Numbered from the stretch's first letter, positions 7,542 through 16,540 are shown. The stretch: 64,000 nucleotides of DNA from an uncultured Coriobacteriia bacterium (GCA_948466335.1 CAOKAE010000001.1:98664-162663); one strand, 5' to 3'. Notes: generated from the letters alone by a model not told the origin. Numbers and translations: made by a program.

Positions 7542-9745
7542 GCGGCGGCCTTCACCGCCTTGCGCACTTGCTCGGGCGCGGCAGGCTTGCTTGCCGGGCG
7601 AAAGAGCATCCAGAACAGGGCTGCCAAAAAGACGACGGCGACGATGGTGCCGAGCGTGAACGCGCCGGTCACTACCCATGCGCCAATTTGGAAGATGATG
7701 AGCGCGACAACGTAGGCGAATCCGCATTCCCAGCCGATGGCGGCCCAGAACCACTTGTTGAAGCCGCCCATCTCGCCCTTGATGGCGCCCATGGCCGCGA
7801 AGCACGGCGCGCAGAGCAGCTGGAAGGTCATGAAGGCGAAAGCCGCGACGGGAATGAGCGCGGCCGAGCCGGCACTCGCCGCAAGCGACGCCAGATAGGC
7901 GCTTTCCCAGGCCACGCCTGCGTCGCCACCATAGACGATGGCCAGCGTGGAGATGACGTTCTCCTTCGCGATGAGGCCAGTCACGACGGTGGAAGCGCAC
8001 TCCCAATTGCCGAAGCCGAGCGGCGCGAAGACCCACGCGAAGGCGTTGCCGAAGTACGCGAGGAACGAATGGTCCATGAGCTCCTCGCCCACCCACATGA
8101 ATTGGCCTTCGTAGATGCCGTAGCCCGAGAGGAACCACACGACGATGGTGGCGAGCAGGATGATGGTGCCGGCCTTCTTGATGAACGCCCAGGCGCGATC
8201 CCACATGCTGCGCAGCAGGTCGACGAAACGCGGAAGACGGTACTCGGGGAGCTCCATGACATAGGGCGTGACTTTGCCCATGAAGGGCCTGGTCTTGTGC
8301 AGGATGACGCCCGATACGATGATGGCCGCGATGCCCATGAAGTACGCGAGCGGGGCGACCCACCACACGCCGCCAAAGACCGCCGTCGCGATGAGCGCGA
8401 TGATGGGAAGCTTGGCGGAGCAGGGCATGAAGGTCGTGGTCATGACCGTGAGGCGGCGGGCGCTCTCGGATTCGATAGTGCGCGATGCCATGATGCCCGG
8501 CACGCCGCATCCCGTGCCCACGATCATGGGCACGAAGGTCTTGCCGGACAGCCCGAAGCGCCGGAAGAGACGGTCGAGGATGAAGGTGACGCGCGCCATG
8601 TAACCGCACGACTCGAGGATGGCGAGCAAGAAGAAGAGGATCATGATCTGCGGCACGAAACCGAGCACGGCACCCACGCCGGCAACGATACCGTCCATGA
8701 TGAGGTCGTAGAGCCAGTCGACGCAACCCACGGCCTCGAGCGCGGCCCCGATGATGGCGGGGATACCGGGAATCCACAGACCGCTTTCCTCGGCACCAAG
8801 CCACCATCCATCACCGAAGACGCCGTCGTTGGCCCAGTCGGTTGCGTAGGTGCCGACCGTGGAAATGGAGATGTAGTAGATGAGCGTGATGATCACGACG
8901 AAGATGGGCAGTGCCAGGATGCGGTTGGTGAGGACGCTGTCGACCTTCTCGGAAACGGTCGCGCCCGAGATGGCCCGCTTGTGCACGCGCTTGATGAAGC
9001 TCTCGATATAGCGGTAGCGTTCGTTGGTGATAATGGCGTCGGAGGAGTCGTCGAAAAGGCTCTCGGTCTCGAGGATGAGGTCGTCGCAGTTGACCTTGGT
9101 TCCCAGCTCGGCGATGGCGTCCTGATCGCGCTCGAAGAGCTTGATGGCGTAGTAGCGGCGCATCTCTGCCGGCATGACGCTCGGAAGCTTGTCCTCGATC
9201 TTGGCAAGGGCAGCTTCGAGCTCGGAGGCAAACTGGACCGGTTGCGGCATGATGCCATCGCGGGTCGCCTTGACCGTGGTGGCCACGAGGTCTTCGAGGC
9301 CGTCACCCCTGAGCGCCGATATCTCGACGACGGGAACCTGCAGCTGCTCGGAGAGCTCCTTGGACTTGATGGTGTAGCCGCGCTTCTTCACGATATCCAT
9401 GAGGTTGAGCGCGACCACGACAGGAATGCCGAACTCCATGAGCTGCGTGGTCAGGTAGAGATTGCGCTCCAGATTGGACGCGTCCACGATGTTGATGATG
9501 ACGTCGGGGTGGCCGTCGGTCAGGTAGTTGCGGGAGATGACCTCCTCGCTCGAATAGGGCGACAGCGAATAGATGCCCGGAAGGTCGACGAACTTGATGC
9601 TCTTGTCGTTCTTCAGATGCCCCGTCTTGCGCTCGACGGTGACGCCGGGCCAATTGCCGACGTACTGATGATTGCCCGTGAGCTGGTTGAACAGCGTCGT
9701 CTTTCCTGAATTGGGGTTGCCCACCAGCGCGATGGTCGTTTCCAT
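7538..9745 (-). CDS. feoB: Ferrous iron transport protein FeoB
   Basis: GTP-regulated Fe2+ importer in the cytoplasmic membrane. The 735 residues start with a G domain: G1 GNPNSGKTT (about 9-17), the TVERKTG switch, DLPGIYSL, and NLMD as the G4 motif. A helical GDI region follows, then about nine to ten membrane segments with the two Gate motifs (GCGVPGIMASRT and MTFQLLCAPCFAA) and a Cys-containing core. The start at 9745 is set by METTIALVGNPNSGKTT and an AAGGAGAGG site; an in-frame ATG 72 nt upstream lies in a palindromic repeat. feoA is immediately upstream. Confidence 0.96.
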   Translation of the reverse strand: METTIALVGNPNSGKTTLFNQLTGNHQYVGNWPGVTVERKTGHLKNDKSIKFVDLPGIYSLSPYSSEEVISRNYLTDGHPDVIINIVDASNLERNLYLTTQLMEFGIPVVVALNLMDIVKKRGYTIKSKELSEQLQVPVVEISALRGDGLEDLVATTVKATRDGIMPQPVQFASELEAALAKIEDKLPSVMPAEMRRYYAIKLFERDQDAIAELGTKVNCDDLILETESLFDDSSDAIITNERYRYIESFIKRVHKRAISGATVSEKVDSVLTNRILALPIFVVIITLIYYISISTVGTYATDWANDGVFGDGWWLGAEESGLWIPGIPAIIGAALEAVGCVDWLYDLIMDGIVAGVGAVLGFVPQIMILFFLLAILESCGYMARVTFILDRLFRRFGLSGKTFVPMIVGTGCGVPGIMASRTIESESARRLTVMTTTFMPCSAKLPIIALIATAVFGGVWWVAPLAYFMGIAAIIVSGVILHKTRPFMGKVTPYVMELPEYRLPRFVDLLRSMWDRAWAFIKKAGTIILLATIVVWFLSGYGIYEGQFMWVGEELMDHSFLAYFGNAFAWVFAPLGFGNWECASTVVTGLIAKENVISTLAIVYGGDAGVAWESAYLASLAASAGSAALIPVAAFAFMTFQLLCAPCFAAMGAIKGEMGGFNKWFWAAIGWECGFAYVVALIIFQIGAWVVTGAFTLGTIVAVVFLAALFWMLFRPASKPAAPEQVRKAVKAAA

Positions 9746-9782
9746 ATCGTGCTTCGTTCCTCTCCTTGTTGGTACCTGTTGC

Positions 9783-9829
9783 TCATGAGACAGTTTTGTC
9801 TGACCAATTTGTCTCAAATTTGTCTCATT
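9783..9829. repeat. TGAGAC palindrome family with extra half unit
   Basis: A unit starting TCATGAGACAGTTTTGTCTG and ending GTCTCAAA is followed by an additional TTTGTCTCATT half. GGTACCTGTTG, the family linker, precedes it. It sits in the feoA-feoB gap and abuts the GTTAGC dyad at 9831. Confidence 0.8.
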
Positions 9830-9830
9830 T

Positions 9831-9846
9831 GTTAGCGTCTGCTAAC
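9831..9846. promoter_or_regulatory. Perfect 6-4-6 dyad upstream of feoB
   Basis: GTTAGC-GTCT-GCTAAC is a perfect inverted repeat about 85 bp upstream of the feoB start. It is the best copy of the motif also found before feoA and the Cys-rich gene. A metalloregulator operator is inferred. Confidence 0.55.
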
Positions 9847-9906
9847 AGAAGGTCAAAAGAATGAGCCGGGTATGGAAACAGCCGGCCCATTCGCCTTACC
9901 GCGTGT

Positions 9907-10131
9907 TTATATCGCCGCGACCTCGATCTTGCCGAGGTCTTCCTTACGCAGGGACAGATGATAGCCGCGCACCGTGAGATCGACGGGGTCGCCCAGCGGG
10001 GCGACTTTGTCGACCGTAATCTGGGCGCCCTTGGTGATGCCCATATCCATGATGCGGCGGCGCGTGGCACCCGAGTCGCGCAGCTTGAGAACCGTATAGC
10101 TCTTGCCTGGTTTGACGTCCGAAAGAGTCAT
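9907..10131 (-). CDS. feoA: Ferrous iron transport protein FeoA
   Basis: Small SH3-like cytosolic partner that stimulates FeoB. The 74-residue product fits the family: DVKPGKSYTVLKL, RRRIMDMGITKGAQI and APLGDPVDLTVRGYHLSLR are the usual conserved blocks. The start at 10131 follows GGAGGAA; the ATG 12 nt upstream would overlap this site. It precedes feoB with a 161-nt gap that holds a dyad and a palindromic repeat, so feoB may have extra control of its own. Confidence 0.93.
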   Translation of the reverse strand: MTLSDVKPGKSYTVLKLRDSGATRRRIMDMGITKGAQITVDKVAPLGDPVDLTVRGYHLSLRKEDLGKIEVAAI

Positions 10132-10144
10132 GTCTTCCTCCAAA

Positions 10145-10181
10145 GTTAGCTTTGTTTAACTGCATATTAGACATTGCTAAC
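10145..10181. promoter_or_regulatory. Two tandem imperfect 6-4-6 dyads upstream of feoA
   Basis: GTTAGC-TTTG-TTTAAC (10145-10160) and ATTAGA-CATT-GCTAAC (10166-10181) have the feoB dyad architecture with two arm mismatches each. They are offset by 21 bp, about two helical turns, and begin 14 bp upstream of the feoA start. This spacing would allow cooperative repressor binding; function is inferred. Confidence 0.5.
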
Positions 10182-10246
10182 TTATTGTCAAGAAAGAGGG
10201 TTGGAATTTTTTCGCGAGCGGGAGTGGAACGTCCGTTACGCCCGCA

Positions 10247-10285
10247 TTTGTTGCGCAACAAAAAGAGAGAACGGCGAAATATAAT
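10247..10285 (+). promoter_or_regulatory. Promoter with 16-bp palindromic operator, phosphosignalling operon
   Basis: A perfect palindrome TTTGTTGCGCAACAAA (10247-10262) covers the expected -35 area. A TATAAT -10 box lies at 10280-10285. A second TTGCGCAAC core follows at about 10288. The first gene starts at 10369. The palindrome suggests repressor control by an unidentified dimeric factor. Confidence 0.5.
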
Positions 10286-10368
10286 ACTTGCGCAACTTTT
10301 CGTTTGACGCAGCTTACGCGCATCACAACCGCGGCGTATTCGCACGATGCACCATCGAGGGAGGGAAC

Positions 10369-11310
10369 TTGGCTTCGAGATCGTCTTCGGGAATAGTCGC
10401 CATTCTGAAGCGCCTCCCCAAGGCCCACAGCATCACGATGGGCGCGACTGCGCTCTTGGCCGCCTGTTCCCTCGCGTTCTTCGCCTTCGCAATTCCTCCC
10501 ATGTTAAGCAGCCAAGCCATTGGTTCTGCCGAGGGAATAACCCCCGTTACTGAGGAAGCCAGCACCGCCTTTGTTGAGGATGCGGACGATGTCTCCGGAG
10601 GGTTCAGCATCTTGTCGGGCTCTCTTGCTCCCATTGGCGCAAGCAGCTTTGGCGGAGCGAATGGCGGTGGAAGCCCCAACGTGACGGACGCCACCGACAG
10701 CGCAGGGCCCTCGTCGGTATTCGCGGGTACGGACCCTTCCTCTCCTGGTCAAACAGAGCCATCGACTCCGCAAGCGCCCGGCGAGCAAGGTTCGACATCC
10801 ACACCATCCGTTACCCCGGGTAAAACGGATGAGGAGATTAACGCAGCCAGGATAAAGATACAAGACAGCTGCTACAACAATGCCCAGAACTACTATGCCG
10901 AGCTCTCAAATCTCGTAGCCGGCTCCCCCATCTTCTGGGAATACGACCCGAGATTCGGTAATCAAAATGCAGAGAATTGGGTTGACCTGCAAAAGGCATA
11001 CGCCGTCTGTTCCGATGCCCAGCGCGCCGCCAGCCAACAAGACCACGAACTGAATCTGCTCGCCGCAGAGTACCCGGAGCTCGCACGCGAATGCCAGACG
11101 GTTCGACAGATGTGGTCGAACATATCCAGCGCGGCAAATCTGTTCTCGCGCTTTCTCGGCACGATGCAAGCGTGCCCCGACCCATCGACTCATTCGGATT
11201 GCTTCATGTCTCTCGTTCGGCCGCACATCGTTGCGGTCAAATCGGGCTATGACACCGTCTATACCCTCGATTATCTCGAAAACGCCCGCCAAAACATGTC
11301 CAGCCTCTAG
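10369..11310 (+). CDS. Membrane-anchored or secreted protein of unknown function (kinase operon)
   Basis: Family not recognised. The 313-residue product has a basic N-terminus, a membrane segment at about residues 24-42 (ALLAACSLAFFAFAIPPML), a long Ser/Thr/Pro/Gly-rich linker (about 45-155) and a C-terminal mostly helical domain with four cysteines (CYNNAQNYYAEL, CSDAQ, ARECQTV, ACPDPSTHSDC). It is probably exposed outside the membrane. The start is TTG at 10369 because GAGGGAGG lies just upstream; an upstream in-frame ATG at 10288 falls at the promoter. It is first in an operon with a Ser/Thr kinase and an FHA protein and may be a sensor or substrate. Confidence 0.65.
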   Translation: MASRSSSGIVAILKRLPKAHSITMGATALLAACSLAFFAFAIPPMLSSQAIGSAEGITPVTEEASTAFVEDADDVSGGFSILSGSLAPIGASSFGGANGGGSPNVTDATDSAGPSSVFAGTDPSSPGQTEPSTPQAPGEQGSTSTPSVTPGKTDEEINAARIKIQDSCYNNAQNYYAELSNLVAGSPIFWEYDPRFGNQNAENWVDLQKAYAVCSDAQRAASQQDHELNLLAAEYPELARECQTVRQMWSNISSAANLFSRFLGTMQACPDPSTHSDCFMSLVRPHIVAVKSGYDTVYTLDYLENARQNMSSL

Positions 11311-11341
11311 AAGTCCTCAGCAGAAAATCACGTGACACATC

Positions 11342-13033
11342 ATGGAAACCACTCAACGTATCGACACACCCCACGCGCACGACAAGGCGAACATGCGCGT
11401 TGTCAACCTCACCAGCTTCACCGCTCCGCGTACCTTGCCCGCAGACGAGCAGGAAAGAAACGCACGGCGCTTCTCCACCCTCTTCATTGACGAGAGGCGT
11501 CGCAGGAAAGGTGGCCTCGGGCAGGTCCTCTATGGCGAGGACACGTGGGGCGAACCTCTTGCCGTGAAGCTCGTGGGCGAGGTCCACAACGAGGAGCAAG
11601 ATGACTCTCCCTCGCAAGCCTTTGCCCGTGAAGCGTTCAGGCGCGAGTACGAGACCATGCGCACGTTATCGGGCATCAAGGGGTTTCCGCGCCTGTACGG
11701 CGCCGGCAAGCTCGACGGCTGCGATGCCATCCTCATGGAATGGGTCGAAGGCGAGACGCTTGCAATGGCGATTCGCCACCTCTCCATCGATGACGAGGGA
11801 AGGCTCTCTCCCCTGACCGCGGCGCAGATGGGACGTGACCTCTTCGCCTTGCTCGCCCGCATGGAGATTCTCGAGAACTGCATCGTGCATCGGGATATCT
11901 CGACTTCGAACATCATGGTCGACACGTCAATCCGTTCGCTTGACGACCAGGTTGCAGCGGGAAGCTTCGACCTGAAACTCGTGGACTTTGGCTCGGCGAT
12001 GCTTCCCGGTCGTTCCTCCTCGCTCACGCAGAAGTACGGAACGCCGCGTGGCGCCACGCCGGATTTCGCCCCGCCCGAAATGCTATCCGAGGACATCAAG
12101 GGTGCTGCGACCATGCGCAAGAACCCGGCAGTGGACGTCTACGCCGCGGCAAGCGTGCTGTACCTGCTGCTAGCCGGACACACGCCGTTCCTGCTCGAGA
12201 AGGGTGACAATCGCTCGTACTACCTGCAGAAGACTGAGCAGTTGCCCCGCGCCCTGGCCGGCGCCCATGCGGCGACGACCGATATCGACATAACGCTCAC
12301 GCGAGAGCCGCACACCGCCGCCTTCGTCGAGAAGGCGGCCTCGGAAAGCGACGGCAGGCCATCGTCGGAGAAGCTGGCTGGTGTTTTGACGGCCGTTGAT
12401 TCCCAACTCGACGACGTCATCTTCGCCTGCCTGGATCCCGTTCAGGAGCATCGTCCCCTCGCAAGCGAGGTGCAGGACACGCTTGCGGAATTCGTTGACT
12501 CTTACGAGGACAACATCGCGAACGGCTTGGCCGAGCGCCCCTTGAGCCAGTGTGCCGGCGATGCCTTCGAGCGCAGGGCGGCAAACGTTCGGAGGCGACG
12601 GGCGCGCCATCTGGGAATGGGCGTGGTGATAGCATGCGCTGTCCTGCTTTTTGCGGGCTCGTGTGCGACGGGGTTCCTGCTGGACGGAGAGTTGGCCAAG
12701 CTCGCGCTTGGACCCATGCGCTGGGGTGGCGCCCTGAGCGGATGGGTTGTGGGAGTGCTTCTATGGCTGCCCGCAATTCTCGGCTACGCCACGCGCTTCG
12801 TCGCACGACGCAATCCCCACGTCTTGGCCTGGACAATCGCCGCGGTGGGTGCCGGAGCGCTCGTGCTGCTGGGAATAATGGCCTGCACGATCTTCTTCTC
12901 GGCGCAAAGCCTCGTGTTGGCGCTCGCCGCCTTAGCCGTTTCCGCAACGCTTCCCTGGTGTGCGCTGTCGTTCGATGTTGCCCTAGGAATAACGTTCGCG
13001 AAACCGAGCGAAGAGGCGCAGGTCGATGCCTGA
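11342..13033 (+). CDS. Serine/threonine protein kinase with C-terminal membrane domain
   Basis: Hanks-type kinase. The 563 residues show a diverged Gly loop (RKGGLGQVLYGED), the ATP-binding Lys in LAVKLVGE, hinge MEWVEGE, catalytic loop HRDISTSNI (about 183-191), metal-binding DFGSAM and APPEM in the APE position, so it should be active. After the kinase domain (about 40-400) come three to four hydrophobic segments (about 425-550). It lacks PASTA repeats, so its input is not peptidoglycan in the usual way. It overlaps the downstream FHA gene by 8 nt, which supports a kinase/phosphothreonine-reader pair. Confidence 0.88.
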   Translation: METTQRIDTPHAHDKANMRVVNLTSFTAPRTLPADEQERNARRFSTLFIDERRRRKGGLGQVLYGEDTWGEPLAVKLVGEVHNEEQDDSPSQAFAREAFRREYETMRTLSGIKGFPRLYGAGKLDGCDAILMEWVEGETLAMAIRHLSIDDEGRLSPLTAAQMGRDLFALLARMEILENCIVHRDISTSNIMVDTSIRSLDDQVAAGSFDLKLVDFGSAMLPGRSSSLTQKYGTPRGATPDFAPPEMLSEDIKGAATMRKNPAVDVYAAASVLYLLLAGHTPFLLEKGDNRSYYLQKTEQLPRALAGAHAATTDIDITLTREPHTAAFVEKAASESDGRPSSEKLAGVLTAVDSQLDDVIFACLDPVQEHRPLASEVQDTLAEFVDSYEDNIANGLAERPLSQCAGDAFERRAANVRRRRARHLGMGVVIACAVLLFAGSCATGFLLDGELAKLALGPMRWGGALSGWVVGVLLWLPAILGYATRFVARRNPHVLAWTIAAVGAGALVLLGIMACTIFFSAQSLVLALAALAVSATLPWCALSFDVALGITFAKPSEEAQVDA

Positions 13034-14024
13034 GATGACGAAAACGGAAGGAAGCGACGAGATGGCGAGAACGGCCTCGGCTCCGCTTGGCGCATTGTTC
13101 TTCATCATGAAGAGATACGGGAAGATCAGCTACAAGGACCTTGCAACGTGCATCCTCTCGGAAAAGCCGCTAGCCGGTGGCGTGAGTCCCGCAAGCCGTG
13201 TGAATGATCGCACGTGGATTTCGCGCTATCTCGTTCACGCGCCTGTCGAATCCGTCAAGGAAGACTACTTCGTGAGCCATGAGAAGGCCGCCATGCGCAT
13301 CATCTCGCGGCTCAAGAAGCGCATGGGCAACCAGGAAATACTCGACATGATCGCGGGGCAGCCGGGCGTGGTGATAGTGGGGGCGCTGGCAAATTGCGGC
13401 CAGGACACCGCTCCCTATCGCAACATGCTATCGCGGCTAGCAGGAGAAGACGCGTTCAAGATCGAGGAACGCGTCGAGATTGCCATGGTGCTCCTCGTGA
13501 CGGCGGCTCTGAGTGGAAATGTTGCACGTGCAACTGCTCGAGCTCTCGAATTCACCGACGAGATTCACGGTGCGTCAGTGCGTACACCCCTCGTGACGCC
13601 CCAATCGGAAGGGGCACCCGGCGACACGCCCGCTGACATTGACGAGCGCGTGAACCTGGGACTCTTGCGCATCGTAGACGGTTACGTGATGGGCTCGCCG
13701 TTCTGGCTCGACGCAACGAACCCCGATGGCATCGAGGTGGGCGCCTTCGCGACGGGAGCGGGAGCTATCAGCGACGTCGCGCCTGACGTATCCGGACACC
13801 ATGCACGCATCTGGCATGACGAGAGTGATATCTGGTACGTCGAGGGGTTGGGCTCGAAGAACGGTACGGTGCTGGTAAGCGGCGTGGACAAGAGCGAAGC
13901 TGTCGTGGAGCCGCCGGCAGACGAGCGCACCGGGTGGACGGGCGCACCCGTGGCCTTGCAACCCGGCGACGAGCTCGTGTTCGGGAAAAGCACGCGGTAC
14001 GTGGTGATTGCCGGTGTAAAGTGA
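13026..14024 (+). CDS. FHA-domain protein
   Basis: The C-terminal ~110 residues form an FHA fold: GAGAISDVAPDVSGHHARIW and GLGSKNGTVLV hold the S/H and N residues that recognise phosphothreonine. The N-terminal ~200 residues are helical and not recognised. No membrane segment is seen, so it is cytosolic. Start ATG at 13026 overlaps the kinase stop. Recognition of the autophosphorylated kinase or of a shared substrate is a reasonable inference. Confidence 0.82.
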   Translation: MPEMTKTEGSDEMARTASAPLGALFFIMKRYGKISYKDLATCILSEKPLAGGVSPASRVNDRTWISRYLVHAPVESVKEDYFVSHEKAAMRIISRLKKRMGNQEILDMIAGQPGVVIVGALANCGQDTAPYRNMLSRLAGEDAFKIEERVEIAMVLLVTAALSGNVARATARALEFTDEIHGASVRTPLVTPQSEGAPGDTPADIDERVNLGLLRIVDGYVMGSPFWLDATNPDGIEVGAFATGAGAISDVAPDVSGHHARIWHDESDIWYVEGLGSKNGTVLVSGVDKSEAVVEPPADERTGWTGAPVALQPGDELVFGKSTRYVVIAGVK

Positions 14025-14119
14025 AAAAGCGAGGCCGCCCGCGAATGATGCGAGCGGCCATCAAAATGGACACCGGCGGTCTACTGCTGCTGTCACATTA
14101 TCGACATGTGCCGGCAGCA

Positions 14120-14154
14120 AATGAGACAAATGTGTCTGACCAATTTGTCTCATT
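14120..14154. repeat. TGAGAC palindrome family, single unit
   Basis: A full 35-bp unit lies between the convergent FHA gene and the DUF5648-type surface protein gene, 22 nt before the latter's stop. Bidirectional termination is possible. Confidence 0.85.
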
Positions 14155-14175
14155 CCGCAGGTCAGAAGGCGGGTG

Positions 14176-16143
14176 CTACTTCACGCCATGCCAGCCGACG
14201 CCCTCGTCCTTCCAGCCTATGGATAGCAGCGTCTGGAACTCGCCCCAGTCGAGCGTGTAGTGGTGGTTGTTGGCGAACGCGTTGGGGTTGTAGGCGCGGT
14301 ACAGGGGCACGGCCTCGTTGGGGTCGGAGTACCAGCCTCCCTCCTCCCAGGTCCAGCCCACGCCCACGAGCATGTCGCGCTCGGCCTCGCTGGAGGTGTA
14401 GTGGTGCTCTCCGGCAAACGAGTTGTAGAGGCGGTAGACCTTGATGCCCTCGGTCGGCGCCGTCCAGCCCACGCCCTCGTCGTTCCAACCGGCCGCGATC
14501 ACGGCGTCTCGCTCGACGGGACTCGAGGTGTAGAAGTGCTCGCCGGAGTTGGGGTTGTAGAGGCGATACATGGTCTCGGTGCCCACGGGTTGCGGGTCGG
14601 TGGGGGTGGGATCCGGATTCGACGGTTGCGATGGCGTGCTCGGATTCGAGGGGTTGCTCGGCTGCGAAGGATTGGAAGGGTTGCTGGGGGCGTCGGGGTC
14701 GTAAATCCTATATGTCGCCTTTAGCGTTCCGGTGTAGTTGCCTCTGCCCTGCGCAGTAATTTCATAGGTTCCGGCAGGACCGGCATTTGCAGGAAAAACA
14801 ACGCTTATGTCTTCGTCACCCGCGCTGAAACTGTAATATGTTCCAATTTTCTCTGCTCCAGAATATACGTAAACTGTTGGGTACCGCGCCGCCTGGTGAG
14901 ACCACATCTCAAACGAATCTTGACTAAGCTCAATGCGAGTCAGGGCCTTGGGCTTGATTGTATACGTTGCCTGCACGGTGCCCGACAAATCGCCCTTTCC
15001 TTGAACGGTTATCGTATACGTCCCTGCATCCTTCTTATATTTATCACCGCTGATTGTCACGTATCTTGACGAGCCAGTTAATGAGAGGTCCTTCTCGATG
15101 AGAGTATTTCCTGCATAAACGGAAACGGTCGGCTCGCATCGTGAACCGGAGTACTCGTACTCTGTCTGGCTCAGCTCTACTCGAGTGATTTCAGTTGGGG
15201 TGGCTGAGACTGTAAAGATGTAGTGATCTCGCCAGACGCTCCCAGACTGCATAACAAAGTAATAGGTTCCGGCTTCAAGACGACCGCAGTTTACAGTGGT
15301 CCTATTCTCACCTGAAAGTGTGTTTCCCTGCTTGAATGCCACCTGAGACGTGCTCTTTGTCACCTCGTAATGCATCTTTCCGCGAGTAAGCAAATCAACA
15401 TTTACCAAACTTGGCGAATCAATATGAAAAGAGTAGATGTCGATATCGGACAGACCCATCGGTTTGCCATTCAGGAAGACTTCGCCATCGGGATCGTATG
15501 CCATTCCCGTGTAGACCTGCCCTAGCTTAACGGGCGTGGCGGTGCTCATGGTGTCATTGGGCTCTATCTCAATTTCTGCGTCCAGGTCTGCAGATGGACA
15601 CGAGATACCCGCACGCAAAGTGGCCTCACATTGGGCTTGTAGCCTGAAACTATACTTTCCCGTGCCGAGGATAAACGGACCAAATGATGCCGTAGCGGTG
15701 TTATGGGCAATATCCCAATCTGCAATTACCTTGCCGGCACCATCCTCCAAAATCGCGTGGAAAGAATTGCCGCTACTTAGAGAATTTGTCTGCTGGAACA
15801 CAAGACCCGAGAAGGACGTTCCCTGGACGCTAAAGTTTACCTTCACCTCTTGTCCTTGAGACAGGTTATAAGGGCCTGCGGTTTCCCCGTCCTTTAGGGT
15901 GATATCTTTCACGGTTGAGCGTGCCTCAATCGCAAATGCGCTAATGGAATTATCATCAGGCGTAAACGACAAGCTATCGGGTGAATATTGATATGTAATA
16001 TCATCCAAGACATGCGACGTGTTTGTCATTGCTTCTGTTTCGCTGCTTGAATCTGAAGAATCCCCTGCAGCCGCAAACGCCGTGATGGGCATCATGCCGA
16101 GGGCAAGCGCCAATGACAGGGACACTAACGAGAGTTTCCGCAT
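14176..16143 (-). CDS. Secreted surface protein with Ig-like and C-terminal DUF5648-type repeats
   Basis: A 655-residue exported protein. It has a clear signal peptide (MRKLSLVSLSLALALGMMPITAFAAA). The middle carries a beta-rich region (about 45-330) and two Ig-like/MBG-like units ending GTVQATYTIKP and GTLKATYRIYD. A Pro/Ser/Asn linker (about 490-525) leads to three repeats typified by YRLYNPNSGEHFYTSS, YRLYNSFAGEHHYTSS and YRAYNPNAFANNHHYT, each ending GWxxEGxGW. Such C-terminal modules are frequent in surface proteins of gut Actinobacteria and probably bind the cell wall or glycans. Start follows AAGGAG. No sortase motif. Confidence 0.8.
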   Translation of the reverse strand: MRKLSLVSLSLALALGMMPITAFAAAGDSSDSSSETEAMTNTSHVLDDITYQYSPDSLSFTPDDNSISAFAIEARSTVKDITLKDGETAGPYNLSQGQEVKVNFSVQGTSFSGLVFQQTNSLSSGNSFHAILEDGAGKVIADWDIAHNTATASFGPFILGTGKYSFRLQAQCEATLRAGISCPSADLDAEIEIEPNDTMSTATPVKLGQVYTGMAYDPDGEVFLNGKPMGLSDIDIYSFHIDSPSLVNVDLLTRGKMHYEVTKSTSQVAFKQGNTLSGENRTTVNCGRLEAGTYYFVMQSGSVWRDHYIFTVSATPTEITRVELSQTEYEYSGSRCEPTVSVYAGNTLIEKDLSLTGSSRYVTISGDKYKKDAGTYTITVQGKGDLSGTVQATYTIKPKALTRIELSQDSFEMWSHQAARYPTVYVYSGAEKIGTYYSFSAGDEDISVVFPANAGPAGTYEITAQGRGNYTGTLKATYRIYDPDAPSNPSNPSQPSNPSNPSTPSQPSNPDPTPTDPQPVGTETMYRLYNPNSGEHFYTSSPVERDAVIAAGWNDEGVGWTAPTEGIKVYRLYNSFAGEHHYTSSEAERDMLVGVGWTWEEGGWYSDPNEAVPLYRAYNPNAFANNHHYTLDWGEFQTLLSIGWKDEGVGWHGVK

Positions 16144-16222
16144 AATCGGCTCCTTTCCATGAGGTGATGCATTGCCGTACGTGCAATGCGAGTCGATATG
16201 CTCACCCTACAGGCGTTTTTCA

Positions 16223-16540
16223 TTATTCTGTTGCGCAACAAATTTTGCGGCGGCAAGCGGTGAGGAGGGGGCTATCTCGCCGAGCGCTGGTGGATAGTGC
16301 TTCGATGTGCACCAGATCTTTTTCGGGATACCACGTGTATATAAGATCGAAAGGGTTCACCGCCACGAAGCGCACGCCGTCACCGAACTCTTCTGTGATT
16401 GACGTGGGAACCTGTGACGAGCCGAAACCGCCAAAAAGCTCAATGCTATCCACGATGTTGAGAATGCGCTGTTCTAGCTTCTTGGTTTCGATTGCGGCCA
16501 AATCGTCTGCAAAACGATTGGAGAACTCCAGCCTAGGCAT
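16223..16540 (-). CDS. RelE/ParE-like toxin
   Basis: A 105-residue protein with the RelE/ParE pattern: FSNRFADDLAAIETKKLEQRILNIVDSIELF, then FGDGVRFVAVNPFDLIYTW, then EKDLVHIEALSTSARRD. Depending on subfamily it would cleave mRNA on ribosomes or inhibit gyrase. The start at 16540 overlaps the antitoxin stop (ATG within the last codons), a typical coupling. Subfamily is uncertain. Confidence 0.7.
   Translation of the reverse strand: MPRLEFSNRFADDLAAIETKKLEQRILNIVDSIELFGGFGSSQVPTSITEEFGDGVRFVAVNPFDLIYTWYPEKDLVHIEALSTSARRDSPLLTACRRKICCATE

Noticed and set aside
7568..9709. A 713-codon open frame antisense to feoB
   Set aside because: It is the high-GC mirror of feoB; its residue composition (Asp/His/Gly/Arg-rich) is typical of antisense translation and there is no ribosome binding site.
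16229..16241. Second GTTGCGCAAC operator near the toxin gene
   Set aside because: The match lies inside the last codons of the toxin gene and has no promoter elements beside it, so it is probably coincidental.
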